Shown: piece by piece, positions 34,781 to 44,159 of the stretch
Layout of the letters: each line of letters opens with the position of its first letter
Position numbering within the stretch: position 1 is the stretch's first letter
Source of the DNA: Bacteroidota bacterium
Lineage (GTDB): Bacteria > Bacteroidota > Bacteroidia > AKYH767-A > 2013-40CM-41-45
NCBI GenBank assembly: GCA_016720655.1
Contig: JADKKE010000032.1
Location: 682,001 to 746,000, forward strand
Reading direction: 5' to 3'
DNA: 64,000 nucleotides
Translations under genes and position numbers: made by a program
Notes under the pieces: model-generated
The model's input: only the letters and a program-made list of their open reading frames with translations
Databases searched by the model: none
Told to the model about the DNA's origin: nothing

Positions 34781-34845
34781 TGGTGAGATACATCTTGAAT
34801 GGATTCTGAACGAATCAATACAATATCTTCATTCGTATATAAAAA

Positions 34846-34883
34846 CAAAGGCGCCTCGCCACACAAGGTGCGAGACGCCTTTG
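34846..34883 (-). terminator. Terminator of the OmpA-like gene
   Basis: A stem of CAAAGGCG.CTCGC/GCGAG.CGCCTTTG with one mismatch, followed by a T tract on the minus strand. Confidence 0.85.
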
Positions 34884-34896
34884 TCAGTTGAATGCG

Positions 34897-37371
34897 CTAC
34901 TTCGTGATCCGGATCTGTTTGCCGGTGTGGAATTCATCTTCACCAACACCTTTGTTGAGTTTTTTAAGATCAGCTAGTTTTATTTCTAATTTCTTGGCAA
35001 GTTCTGCCCACTTCTTGTCATCTTTTGTGAGAACATAGAATTTTTTATTGTATTCAGTATAGTTTCCCTTAGGATCTATTCTTAACTCCATTCCCTCATC
35101 TATTTGTTCTCCGCGAATACCATTCAGATCTTTTAATTCTTTTACCGTGATGCCATGTTTTTTAGCAACTGCAGTATAGGTGTCTGCTTTTTTGCAAATG
35201 TAAATTTCACCTGGACCGGTTTTTTCAACAACAGGAGCAAGGGCTGAATCTTTTTTAGCTTCCACACTTGCTGCAGCATCTTTCACTTCAACTTTTGTTG
35301 CTACAGTTGCATCTTCAACCGGTTTCACGTTCAGACTGCTGGAATCAACCAGGGTCTTTTCAGGAGTCTGATTGATATTATCAATTGCCGATTGTCCTTT
35401 CACATAATTCGTTCGCAGTACTTTGAATTCCGTACGACGATTCAATTGATGTGCTTCTTCTTTAACTTTTGTTGATTTTAATTTGCTGATAAATTCATCA
35501 GTCATAACATCGCCTGATTTGAAACTGCCAATTTCACGATCTAGTACACGTGGCTCACGGGCGCCATATCCTTTTGCATAAAGTCGGTCGGCTTCAATAC
35601 CATGTTGAATAAGGTACTTCACAACAGATTCTGCACGACGCTGTGACAGTGTGTCGTTCGTCATTGGAATTGGACGTGAATCGGTGTGTGAACCAAGTTC
35701 AATAACAATGGTTGGGTTTTCATTCATCGTTTCAACCAAACCATCCAATGCTTTTTTAGATTCTGAACGTAGGTCCCATTTGGCCAGATCATAATAGATA
35801 TCCGGAAGTTCGATAGAACGCAGCATAGAACGCAAAGCAAAATCAAAATCACCGATGAAATCTTTGCTTTGTTCCAGTCCGACTGTTGAAACTTCAAGAT
35901 ATTTATTCAGGTAATTTTTATTTGTTGCCGATAATTTATAAGATGTTTCAGGTTTCAAATCGAATTTATAAGCACCTGTTGCATCCGTCTTGAATGGAAT
36001 GGATGTGCCATCACTTCCAAATAACTCAATGCTTGCTCCTTCAATATTTGATCTTGTATCTGCATCATAGACGCGTCCGGAAATTGTAAAGATCAGAGGT
36101 GGAAGGTACCAGGTATAAATATCGTCGCCGCCTTTACCGCCTTCACGATTGGAGCTGAGAAAACCTCTCTCCCCGCTCAGTTCATCCAGAATGAAAGCAA
36201 AATCATCAGCAGAAGTATTCACAGGATACCTGAGGTTCAGCGGTTGTTCCCAGCCACTGCCTGAAATTTTTGTCTGGAAAATATCCAGACCACCCATTCC
36301 CGAATGTCCTTTGGAGGAAAAGTAGAGTGTACCGTTGGCTGTTATTGATGGAAACATTTCATCAAGCGGTGTATTGATTTTGTTTCCAAGATTCGATGGT
36401 GTTCCCCATGCTTTCGTTTTTTTATCATAAACAGTCATCCAGATGTCTTTTCCACCTTGTCCGCCTTCCATATCGGAAACGAAATAAAGTGTTTGCTCAT
36501 CAGCAGATAAACTTGGCTGTCCTACAGTAAAACTATCACCTGAAAGGGGAATTAATTTTGGTTCATCCCAGGTTTGACCTTTGCGTTTGGTGTAATAGAT
36601 TTCACATCCACCCATCTTGCCACGTTCTACATCACAACGTGTAAAAAACATATCAACGCCTTTTGCATCGATCGTTGCGCTTCCATCATTTCCACCTGAA
36701 TTGATTGGTTCAAGCAATGGTTTAGGCGAACTCCATTTTCCTTTTTTATCAACTGTTGCCTCGAATAAATCCTGGAATTTTTCACCGGTGCCGCCATCTT
36801 CATTTTTACCCATGGATTCCTGACGAGCAGAAGTGTAAATGATATGGCGATGATCTTTGTTTGAATAGTTTGCTCCGAAATCAGAATACTTTGTGTTGAT
36901 TGCAGGGACATTTTCTACTTTGTAACGTGTAGGTTTTTCTTTCCATTTCTGAGCTTGCTGACTTGAAGAAATTCCCAATTCACCTCGTGGATCAGTTGGA
37001 CTTGCTTTTTGAAAATTGGTGTATTGAACAATCGCTTCGTCGTATTTCCCGTTTACTTTTAGAGCATCCGCATAATGCACGAGGGCTTCAGGGTCTTTGA
37101 AATTGGCTTTGATGGCCTTGGCATACCAAACTTCCTGGTTTTTATAATCGTTGGTCAGACGGTAGGATTCAGCCACCTTGTAAATTATCTCCGCTCTTTT
37201 CACTTTGTTTTTTTCCTTCGTGAAGGCTTTTTTGTAAAGTGCAGCGGCATCGTAATAGTCGCCTTTGTTAAATGCTTGTTCCGCCAGAAAGGTCGGCCCG
37301 CGCTGTGCAAATGTTGCTTGGGCAGAAATTACTACCAGTAAAAACAAGAGGAATCTTTGGAATAGTCTCAT
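34897..37371 (-). CDS. PorE-like OmpA-family protein with TPR, PD40, regulatory and LysM domains
   Basis: 824 residues with a signal peptide ending TFAQ. Domain order: TPR repeats (25-140), WD40/PD40-like propeller blades (about 150-420, with YFVSDMEGGQGGKDIW and LYFSSKGHSGMGGLDIF), a carboxypeptidase-regulatory-like beta domain (about 425-510), an OmpA peptidoglycan-binding domain (about 530-660, with GSHTDSRPIPMTND and RRAESVVKYL), and two C-terminal LysM-like units (about 725-824). The order TPR-WD40-CRD-OmpA is that of PorE, a T9SS component linking the machine to the cell wall. The LysM pair is an addition I do not recall from PorE. The assignment fits the T9SS cargo seen elsewhere in the window. 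Confidence 0.85.
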   Translation of the reverse strand: MRLFQRFLLFLLVVISAQATFAQRGPTFLAEQAFNKGDYYDAAALYKKAFTKEKNKVKRAEIIYKVAESYRLTNDYKNQEVWYAKAIKANFKDPEALVHYADALKVNGKYDEAIVQYTNFQKASPTDPRGELGISSSQQAQKWKEKPTRYKVENVPAINTKYSDFGANYSNKDHRHIIYTSARQESMGKNEDGGTGEKFQDLFEATVDKKGKWSSPKPLLEPINSGGNDGSATIDAKGVDMFFTRCDVERGKMGGCEIYYTKRKGQTWDEPKLIPLSGDSFTVGQPSLSADEQTLYFVSDMEGGQGGKDIWMTVYDKKTKAWGTPSNLGNKINTPLDEMFPSITANGTLYFSSKGHSGMGGLDIFQTKISGSGWEQPLNLRYPVNTSADDFAFILDELSGERGFLSSNREGGKGGDDIYTWYLPPLIFTISGRVYDADTRSNIEGASIELFGSDGTSIPFKTDATGAYKFDLKPETSYKLSATNKNYLNKYLEVSTVGLEQSKDFIGDFDFALRSMLRSIELPDIYYDLAKWDLRSESKKALDGLVETMNENPTIVIELGSHTDSRPIPMTNDTLSQRRAESVVKYLIQHGIEADRLYAKGYGAREPRVLDREIGSFKSGDVMTDEFISKLKSTKVKEEAHQLNRRTEFKVLRTNYVKGQSAIDNINQTPEKTLVDSSSLNVKPVEDATVATKVEVKDAAASVEAKKDSALAPVVEKTGPGEIYICKKADTYTAVAKKHGITVKELKDLNGIRGEQIDEGMELRIDPKGNYTEYNKKFYVLTKDDKKWAELAKKLEIKLADLKKLNKGVGEDEFHTGKQIRITK

Positions 37372-37445
37372 CGAACGTTTTGATTATAAATAGAAGGAAA
37401 GTGAAACTCCCCTTATGGCAAAGAAAACAAGTTTTTTTCGGATAA

Positions 37446-37474
37446 CAAAGGTAGAAATTGATGCTAAATTTCAA
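37446..37474 (-). promoter_or_regulatory. OmpA gene promoter, TTG-N18-TACCTTTG
   Basis: On the minus strand, TTG at 37474-37472 and TACCTTTG at 37453-37446, giving a leader of about 70 bases. Confidence 0.6.
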
Positions 37475-37740
37475 CTATTTAACAACAAGAATCTGAATCT
37501 CACAAAACCGGCATCTATTTTACCCTGAACAGACTCGAATGAGGAAGATTGAATTTCACGGCTCAGCTAACTACTTGTCTGTGAGAGGATATGCTTTGGG
37601 TAGAAGGGATTCGATTCTTTATCCAGTTCAGGATTTCGATTTGAAGCCAACAGAGGAATTCCAAGTCCACTCCTGAACATTAGGATTCTCTTTGAATTCC
37701 AGTAGAAAAATGCTTCGATGATCTATTAAATATTGAGACC
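37475..37740. other. Non-coding stretch without recognised features
   Basis: Between the OmpA promoter and the glnN terminator. I see no convincing ORF, repeat or structure. Confidence 0.6.
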
Positions 37741-37777
37741 AAATAAAAAGGTGGTCACATGGACCACCTTTTTATTT
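37741..37777 (-). terminator. glnN terminator, 16-bp perfect stem
   Basis: A perfect 16-bp inverted repeat (left half ends GGTGGTC, loop ACATG), A-rich on one side and T-rich on the other, so it could work in both directions. Confidence 0.9.
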
Positions 37778-37806
37778 GGAGAATTCTAAGAAGAGAGATT
37801 TACAGA

Positions 37807-39996
37807 CTATCGAATCATGACAAGCTCCCGGTATTTCGCCAAGGGCCAGAGTTCGTCATCGACCATGATTTCAAGTTTGTCAACATGGTAACGAATCGTG
37901 TCGAAGTAACTTTTCACTTCGTCGCAATAAGCAATCGCTTTTTCTCGAATGTCTTCGATCTTGTTAGCTTTTTTTCTCGCGTCAATCATCTTGTCAACAT
38001 TCGTTTTGATCATTCCCAGATGTTCGGAAATTTCCATGATCATCCCGATTTGTGTTGTCATCGTATCCGGTTTCATGCCGATGCTTTTCAGACCTTCCAC
38101 ATTTTTGGCCAATGTGGTTTGATAATGAATAGCGGCAGGAATGATATGATTGATAGCAAGATCTCCCATCACACGGGATTCGATTTGAATTTTCTTGATG
38201 TAAGTTTCCAACATGATTTCATGACGTGCTTCCACTTCACGGTGATTGAAAATTGACATCTCTTCAAACAATTTCATCGAACTCTTGCTCACATATGCAT
38301 CCAATGCAGGAGGCGTAGTTGTGATGTTGGATAAACCGCGACGCTTCGCTTCTTTCACCCATTCATCGCTGTAACCATTGCCTTCGAAACGGATATTTTT
38401 TGAATCGACAATATATTGACGCAGAACTTTCAAAATCGCTTCGTCTTTTTTCGTGCCTTTATCGATCAAACTATCCACTTCTTTCTTGAACTTCCGCAAT
38501 TGATTTGCCATAATTGTATTCAATACCATCATGGCATTGGAACAATTCGCGGACGAACCAACGGCACGGAATTCAAATTTATTTCCGGTGAATGCAAATG
38601 GAGAAGTACGGTTGCGATCGGTATTATCGAGTAGGATTTCCGGGATTTTACCGATGTCCAGTTTGAGCGCTGTCTTTTCATCAGCGGTCATTTTTTTATC
38701 ATTCACTTTTTGTTCAATCTCGTCAAGTACATTGCTCAATTGAGTCCCAAGGAAGATTGACATGATCGCGGGAGGCGCTTCATTGGCACCCAAACGATGA
38801 TCATTACTTGCAGAAGCAATACTTGCACGCATCAAATCAGCATGTTCAAACACCGCTTTAATAGTGGTGATGAAGAATGTGAGGAACATCAGGTTGCTCT
38901 TCGGTGTACTTCCCGGACTGAGTAGGTTCTTACCGGTGTTGGTACTCAAACTCCAGTTGTTGTGTTTACCGCTTCCGTTAATTCCGGCATAGGGTTTTTC
39001 ATGCAACAAGACTTTGAAATTGTCGCGACGCGCAACTTTTTCCATCAAATCCATCAACAGCGCATTATGATCAACAGCAAGATTGATTTCTTCGAAAACA
39101 GGAGCACATTCGAACTGACTCGGTGCAACTTCATTGTGTCGGGTTTTCAAAGGAATCCCCAGTTTGTATGCCTCTGTTTCCATGTCTTGCATGAAAGCAT
39201 ACACGCGCTCGGGAATCGATCCGAAATAATGATCCTCCAATTGCTGTCCTTTTGCAGGAGAATGTCCGAACAAGGAGCGACCGGTGGTTAACAGATCCGG
39301 GCGTGAGTTTAACAAGGCTGTATCAACAAGAAAGTATTCTTGTTCGACACCAAGGGTAGCAATCACTTTCGTTACATCTTTGTCGAAATACTGACAAACA
39401 TCCACAGCAGCTTTATCCAAGGCATGTAATGCTTTTAATAAGGGAGCTTTATTATCAAGAGTCTCTCCGGTATAGGAAACGAAAATGGTAGGTATACAAA
39501 GTGTTTTTCCACTTGCACTTTCCATGATGAATGCAGGTGAACTTGGATCCCATGCTGTATATCCACGCGCTTCAAAAGTGTTACGGATACCACCGCTTGG
39601 AAAGCTGGAAGCATCCGGTTCTTGCTGTGCGAGTGCATTTCCGGAGAAATGTTCAATCGCTTTTCCATCGCTCAGTTCAAAGAAACTATCGTGCTTTTCG
39701 GCAGTGAGTCCCGTGAGAGGTTGAAACCAATGTGTATACGATGTACAGCCTTTGCTGCTGGCCCAATCTTTCATTCCCAGGGCAATCAGGTCGGCCATCT
39801 TACGATCAACCGATACACCGTGTTCAATTGCTGCCATCACTGCTTTGTAAGCATCCCTTGGCAGGTATTTCTGCATAGCTTCCCGATTGAATACATTCAC
39901 TCCATAAAAATCACTCACTTTCCCTCCGGGAGGTACCACTTTCACAGGTAATCGGCCCAAAGTAGTTTCAAGGGCACGGAAACGGATGTTGCTCAT
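37807..39996 (-). CDS. glnN: Glutamine synthetase type III
   Basis: 729 residues, the GSIII length, about twice that of GSI chains. The N-terminal part has KVSDFYGVNVF, a beta-grasp region with YTHWFQPLTGLTAEKHDSF, and ATLGVEQEYFLVD for the catalytic Glu pair. Further on are KHNNWSLSTNTG (glutamate site), SNDHRLGANEAPPAI (ATP site) and FEFRAVGSSANCS. It makes glutamine from glutamate, ammonia and ATP. It is monocistronic with its own promoter and terminator. The long AT-rich upstream region suggests regulation, presumably by nitrogen. Confidence 0.95.
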   Translation of the reverse strand: MSNIRFRALETTLGRLPVKVVPPGGKVSDFYGVNVFNREAMQKYLPRDAYKAVMAAIEHGVSVDRKMADLIALGMKDWASSKGCTSYTHWFQPLTGLTAEKHDSFFELSDGKAIEHFSGNALAQQEPDASSFPSGGIRNTFEARGYTAWDPSSPAFIMESASGKTLCIPTIFVSYTGETLDNKAPLLKALHALDKAAVDVCQYFDKDVTKVIATLGVEQEYFLVDTALLNSRPDLLTTGRSLFGHSPAKGQQLEDHYFGSIPERVYAFMQDMETEAYKLGIPLKTRHNEVAPSQFECAPVFEEINLAVDHNALLMDLMEKVARRDNFKVLLHEKPYAGINGSGKHNNWSLSTNTGKNLLSPGSTPKSNLMFLTFFITTIKAVFEHADLMRASIASASNDHRLGANEAPPAIMSIFLGTQLSNVLDEIEQKVNDKKMTADEKTALKLDIGKIPEILLDNTDRNRTSPFAFTGNKFEFRAVGSSANCSNAMMVLNTIMANQLRKFKKEVDSLIDKGTKKDEAILKVLRQYIVDSKNIRFEGNGYSDEWVKEAKRRGLSNITTTPPALDAYVSKSSMKLFEEMSIFNHREVEARHEIMLETYIKKIQIESRVMGDLAINHIIPAAIHYQTTLAKNVEGLKSIGMKPDTMTTQIGMIMEISEHLGMIKTNVDKMIDARKKANKIEDIREKAIAYCDEVKSYFDTIRYHVDKLEIMVDDELWPLAKYRELVMIR

Positions 39997-40085
39997 AATT
40001 TAATGTTTGGCTAAATCGTTAAACAAGTATTAATGTGAAACTTCAAGTATTCCTAAAAAGTTCCGCATTTTTAAATTTTATTTTG

Positions 40086-40117
40086 CAAACATATCTAAAA
40101 AATAGGGGGTCTGTCAA
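40086..40117 (-). promoter_or_regulatory. glnN promoter, TTG-N21-TATGTTTG
   Basis: On the minus strand, TTG at 40117-40115 and TATGTTTG at 40093-40086. The leader is about 85 bases. Confidence 0.6.
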
Positions 40118-40181
40118 GAAAAAACATATTTTTTTTCACAATATGTGTTGAAAAGATGGGGGTAACCCTAAAAAAGTATAA

Positions 40182-40225
40182 CATTTTTAATAAAAATGCC
40201 GAAATCTTACATTTTTTTTAATGTA
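40182..40225. promoter_or_regulatory. AT-rich palindromes upstream of glnN
   Basis: CATTTTTAATAAAAATG (40182-40198) is a perfect palindrome. TACATT and AATGTA near 40208-40225 form another. Between two divergent promoters these could be regulator sites. The base composition makes chance possible. Confidence 0.3.
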
Positions 40226-40323
40226 GAATATTGAAAATTATAAGTTTTTAAGTGGAATGGAGATAAATTGATTAAAAAAGGCATTTTTGAGACTAATTTT
40301 CTTACATTTTATATCAAATTATA

Positions 40324-40355
40324 TTGGATAAACAGCTTGCATTGCTCTAAATTTG
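40324..40355 (+). promoter_or_regulatory. Promoter of the 147-aa lipoprotein, TTG-N21-TAAATTTG
   Basis: TTG at 40324-40326 and TAAATTTG at 40348-40355, 56 bases before the ATG. Confidence 0.55.
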
Positions 40356-40411
40356 ATGAATATCCGGTCCTCCCAATTTAAATTCAAATCGATCAAATTA
40401 AAACTAAGCGT

Positions 40412-40855
40412 ATGAAACTTTACAGCCCTATTTTTCTCTTCTTCCTTCTTTTGTTTTCTTGTTCATCGGAATCTGTGAAGGAAAAAATTAATAAAGCAGG
40501 TGATGTAACCGGACAGGCCATTGGTGAATTTACTGAAGGAGTTTCATCGGGAGTAGAAAAAGCCTTTGACACAAAAGTCCTGATTGCTGACGGTTTGAAA
40601 GCACAAGGAATCGAATGTGGGAAGACAACTGTATCCAGCGATTCAAGCGCAACAGATAATCTGCTGACAGTTTACGTAATATTCAATCAGGATTTTTCCG
40701 GAGAGATCACGGCTAAAGCATTCGACAAGGTGAATAACGAAATGGGAAGAATCAAACTTGCAGTGAATGCTAAGAAAGATGAATCACGCTATCTGGAATT
40801 CCATTTTGATCCGCATACGAATATTGATCATGACAGTAAGTTGACCATCGAATAA
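40412..40855 (+). CDS. Small lipoprotein of unknown function
   Basis: 147 residues. The signal ends in the lipobox LLLFSC-SS, so Cys18 is the lipidated residue. Residues 25-60 form an amphipathic helix-like segment (KINKAGDVTGQAIGEF). The remainder is beta-rich (TVYVIFNQDFSGEITAKAF) and ends HIDHDSKLTIE-like. No family was recognised. It is divergent from glnN and ends in a strong terminator. Confidence 0.75.
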   Translation: MKLYSPIFLFFLLLFSCSSESVKEKINKAGDVTGQAIGEFTEGVSSGVEKAFDTKVLIADGLKAQGIECGKTTVSSDSSATDNLLTVYVIFNQDFSGEITAKAFDKVNNEMGRIKLAVNAKKDESRYLEFHFDPHTNIDHDSKLTIE

Positions 40856-40881
40856 TTTCTTAGGGCGATTGGGTTCAAAAT

Positions 40882-40918
40882 AAAAAAGCAGAGAAGATCG
40901 ATTCTTCTCTGCTTTTTT
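40882..40918. terminator. Bidirectional terminator between convergent genes
   Basis: A perfect 15-bp stem (core GCAGAGAAG/CTTCTCTGC, loop ATCGATT) with A and T runs outside. It serves the lipoprotein gene on the plus strand and the desaturase on the minus strand. Confidence 0.9.
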
Positions 40919-40935
40919 AATGGATTGAAATTAAA

Positions 40936-42012
40936 TTAATGTCGACCCAAGTCCTTAAGGAATCGAATGTGTGATATAATCGCTCCAGTAACAGTTGCCT
41001 GTTCATGATATGGAAGATTGTATTTAATACAAACTTCTTTTACAATCTTACTGAGTGCCGGATAGTGAACGTGAGCAATCTTTGGGAACAAGTGATGTTC
41101 AACCTGAAAATTCAAACCGCCTACAGCCCAGGTCACAAATTTATTCCGTGTTGCGAAATTTGCAGTTGTCCGAACCTGGTGAGTCGCCCAATCCGTTGGG
41201 ATTACATAAACCGGACTGGTTTTATGATCAGGGTATAAAAATTCTGTTTCTTCAACAGTGTGTGCCAATTGGAACACTACACTTGTGGTAAGTCCTGTTG
41301 TAAACGAATAGATGAAATAACCAAGCAGGTAAGCGGGAAGTGAATAGAATTGCAAAGGCAATACAACAAACAAAAAGATGTAGCTGAGCTTTGTTATCCA
41401 AAAACCGATGTGTTGAGAAAGCGTTAGTTTGATATCCCCTCTGTCAGCAATACGGCGTTGAAAATACTTTTTAAAATCAAGGAAGAATACCCAGGACATG
41501 TACATCAATCCGTAAGCGAGTGGAAAATACAAGTGTTGGTATTTGTGAGCACTCAGCTTCGGTTGGTTTTTTGTCATCCGGAAGAATGGCTCATTCAGAA
41601 TATCATCATCATGGTCATCAACGTTTGTAAATGAATGGTGAATCACATTGTGTTTGATGTTCCACAAGAATGAACTTGCACCAAGCATATTCAGGCTAAG
41701 TGCAGCAAGTTTGTTCACAAAAGGTTTTTTCGACAAGCTTCCATGGGCTCCATCGTGCATGATGTTGAATCCGATTGCAGCAGTTACCAGTCCTAGAACA
41801 ATGCAACCCAGGATTGCCCAGGCTCCTGGAAGAATGTGGAAGGCCATCACCGGATAAATGCCGAGGAACAGGGTCATGAGGACAATGACTTTTACCAAAC
41901 TACGGTAATCCCCGTGAGTACTAATCCGCTTCTCCTGGAAGTATGTATTTACACGATGTTTGAGATCGCTATAAAATGCTGAATTGTTTCCGCTGAATTT
42001 AATAGTTGGCAT
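40936..42012 (-). CDS. Membrane fatty-acid desaturase
   Basis: The frame is open from 42045. I start at the ATG at 42012 (358 residues), because the family normally begins MPTIKF-like and the promoter box at 42050-42057 leaves a 30-base leader. The three histidine boxes that hold the di-iron centre are clear: HDGAHGS, HNVIHHSFTN and QVEHHLFP. Four or more hydrophobic segments place it in the inner membrane. The QVEHH box is typical of acyl-lipid or acyl-CoA front-end/delta desaturases. It introduces double bonds into membrane acyl chains; the position is unknown. Confidence 0.88.
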   Translation of the reverse strand: MPTIKFSGNNSAFYSDLKHRVNTYFQEKRISTHGDYRSLVKVIVLMTLFLGIYPVMAFHILPGAWAILGCIVLGLVTAAIGFNIMHDGAHGSLSKKPFVNKLAALSLNMLGASSFLWNIKHNVIHHSFTNVDDHDDDILNEPFFRMTKNQPKLSAHKYQHLYFPLAYGLMYMSWVFFLDFKKYFQRRIADRGDIKLTLSQHIGFWITKLSYIFLFVVLPLQFYSLPAYLLGYFIYSFTTGLTTSVVFQLAHTVEETEFLYPDHKTSPVYVIPTDWATHQVRTTANFATRNKFVTWAVGGLNFQVEHHLFPKIAHVHYPALSKIVKEVCIKYNLPYHEQATVTGAIISHIRFLKDLGRH

Positions 42013-42049
42013 GTTTTGTTTTACATTAATGAAGACTCGTTTCAAGGAA

Positions 42050-42057
42050 CAAAATTA
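42050..42057 (-). promoter_or_regulatory. -7 box (TAATTTTG) of the desaturase gene
   Basis: It matches TAnnTTTG on the minus strand. No TTG is at the right spacing. Confidence 0.4.
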
Positions 42058-42233
42058 CATTAGTAATTTGGATTGAAACTGTTGTCCGCTTTAGTGGAAT
42101 TCCTGATTATATGGAATTGCAAGTATAATTATTCGCAGTGAACAACAAAAGTGCCCCGATTAGAAGTAATTGACTTTTTGTTGTTCAATAAATTCAGGAA
42201 TTGTGATTTTAGGAAGAAATGATCTCTTTAAGA

Positions 42234-44000
42234 TCACCAGGATGATTTATATTTCTTTTTCTTCCCGTCTGTCGGATTGACAGGCTTTTCGCCCCAACCC
42301 TTTTTATCCTTTTTTTCAAACACTTCCCGGGTATCTTTTTTGAAATCTCTCTTGAAGTCTTTTTTATAATCTTTCTTGAATTCTTTCTTGTCCTTTTCGC
42401 CGGAACGATCTACACGAACTTTTCTGTTGTTGTAAAATTCGCCATCGAATGCATTCAAAGTGATTTCAAGAGATTCTTCATCTTCAAATTCAATGAATGA
42501 ATACACCGGTTTCATGTCAATTTTACCGATCTTGGATTTATCCAGATTGGTGCCATCGAGCAGATATCCGAGCATTGTTCCTTTATCAAGTCCGTCTGCT
42601 GTACCCAGATTGATGAACATCCGTGGTCCTGCATTCCGGTATCTTTCCTGAGTAGATTTTCCGGGATGAGCGAGATCAACATTGATATCCGGAGCATTTC
42701 TGTAGTCTTCAAGAAAACGACTGAATTCAATACTCACAATTCTCTTGATCAGATCGTCCTTGCTCAGGTCGATGAGTTCGGCGAAAACAGGGCCAATAAA
42801 CTTTTCAATTGCTTTTTCATTCACCTGTACATCGTGAATCTTTTTCACAAAATGCATCAGTTGTTGTTCTCCGATATCACCGGCATCAGGCACTTTTGAC
42901 AAGTGAAATTTCCTGTTAATTTTCTTCTCGATCTGGCGGATTTTATCTTTTTCACGCATGTTCACCAAAGCGATCGAAATTCCTGATTTCCCTGCACGTG
43001 CAGTTCTTCCACTACGGTGTGTGTAGTTTTCAACTTCATCAGGAAGATGATAATGGATTACGTGCGTAATATCACGCACATCAATACCCCTTGCCGCAAC
43101 ATCCGTTGCAACAAGAACCTGAAGATTGCGGTTGCGGTATCGCCCCATCACTTTGTCGCGTTGTTGCTGACTCAGATCTCCATGAATCGCATCTGCATTG
43201 TATCCGTCCTTCACAAGGTTTTCTGCAATGCGTTGCGTATCAAGTTTTGTTCTGCAAAATACAACACCGAAAATTTCAGGTGTAGAATCCAGTATTCGTT
43301 TCAATGCATGATATCTGTCCCGTTCATGAACAACATAGTAATGGTGTTCAATATTGTCAGCGCCAGAATTCTGCTTCCCTACAGTGAGCTCCTTCGGATG
43401 CTTCATGTAGTTGGCAGAAATTCGTTTTACTTCTGCTGGCATAGTGGCTGAAAACAACCACACATTTTTTTCTTTCGGTGTATTCGAAAGAATATCATCA
43501 ATATCTTCCTGAAAACCCATGTTCAGCATTTCATCCGCTTCATCGAGAACGACGTAACGAATAGTTTGCAAAACCACAGCTTTCCGGGTGATCAGATCAA
43601 TTAATCGTCCGGGAGTGGCAACAACAATTTGTGCCCCTCTTTTAATTTGGCGAATTTGTGTGGAAATACTTGCTCCTCCATAAACAGCTACCACGTTCGC
43701 ACCTGGAGTGAATTTGGAATACCGAACAAGATCGTCAGTGATTTGAACACAAAGCTCACGCGTTGGAGCAAGAATTAGGGCTTGGGTGTCCCTGGAATTA
43801 AAATCTACCTTTTCAATCAATGGCAAACCAAAAGCTGCCGTTTTACCGGTGCCGGTTTGTGCGAGTCCAATAAAGTCAGAATGATCAGCTAGAAGGAGGG
43901 GAATTGCTTGTTCTTGAATCGGAGTAGGCTGCTGGAACCCAAGTGCCTCGATGGCTTTCAAAATTTTTTCGCCCAGCCCCAATTCGGGGAATGATAACAT
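42234..44000 (-). CDS. deaD: DEAD-box RNA helicase, DeaD/CsdA type
   Basis: 588 residues. The helicase core (1-360) has the Q motif PTPIQEQAIPLL, motif I AQTGTGKTA, motif Ia PTRELC, the DEAD box VVLDEADEML, SAT, and motif VI HRSGRTARAG. A DbpA-type RNA-binding domain follows (about 470-545, RMFINLGTADGLDKGTML), with a lysine-rich tail of about 40 residues (KKDYKKDFKRDFKKD). It unwinds RNA in ribosome assembly and cold adaptation. A TACCTTTG box lies 25 bases before the ATG. Confidence 0.93.
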   Translation of the reverse strand: MLSFPELGLGEKILKAIEALGFQQPTPIQEQAIPLLLADHSDFIGLAQTGTGKTAAFGLPLIEKVDFNSRDTQALILAPTRELCVQITDDLVRYSKFTPGANVVAVYGGASISTQIRQIKRGAQIVVATPGRLIDLITRKAVVLQTIRYVVLDEADEMLNMGFQEDIDDILSNTPKEKNVWLFSATMPAEVKRISANYMKHPKELTVGKQNSGADNIEHHYYVVHERDRYHALKRILDSTPEIFGVVFCRTKLDTQRIAENLVKDGYNADAIHGDLSQQQRDKVMGRYRNRNLQVLVATDVAARGIDVRDITHVIHYHLPDEVENYTHRSGRTARAGKSGISIALVNMREKDKIRQIEKKINRKFHLSKVPDAGDIGEQQLMHFVKKIHDVQVNEKAIEKFIGPVFAELIDLSKDDLIKRIVSIEFSRFLEDYRNAPDINVDLAHPGKSTQERYRNAGPRMFINLGTADGLDKGTMLGYLLDGTNLDKSKIGKIDMKPVYSFIEFEDEESLEITLNAFDGEFYNNRKVRVDRSGEKDKKEFKKDYKKDFKRDFKKDTREVFEKKDKKGWGEKPVNPTDGKKKKYKSSW

Positions 44001-44024
44001 GATAAGTATTTAGAAATTAGAGTG

Positions 44025-44032
44025 CAAAGGTA
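44025..44032 (-). promoter_or_regulatory. -7 box (TACCTTTG) of deaD
   Basis: It is an exact TAnnTTTG match. No clear TTG at -33. Confidence 0.5.
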
Positions 44033-44159
44033 CACCAAATCCCGAAGTTATCCTTGTGATTTCGTCAATTAAATCGAAAAAGGGGTAAAAAAGGATAAAA
44101 ACAAAACTCCTGGATAATTTATAATCTCAATTTACTTTCTCTGAATGAGCGGAAATTTT

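Noticed and set aside
37759..38256. Plus-strand ORF of 165 residues over the glnN end
   Set aside because: Antisense shadow; glnN is unambiguous.
40120..40330. Origin of replication in the AT-rich region before glnN
   Set aside because: No DnaA-box cluster or dnaA/dnaN neighbours; AT-richness alone is not enough.
43017..43451. Plus-strand ORF of 144 residues over deaD
   Set aside because: Antisense shadow without any recognised feature.
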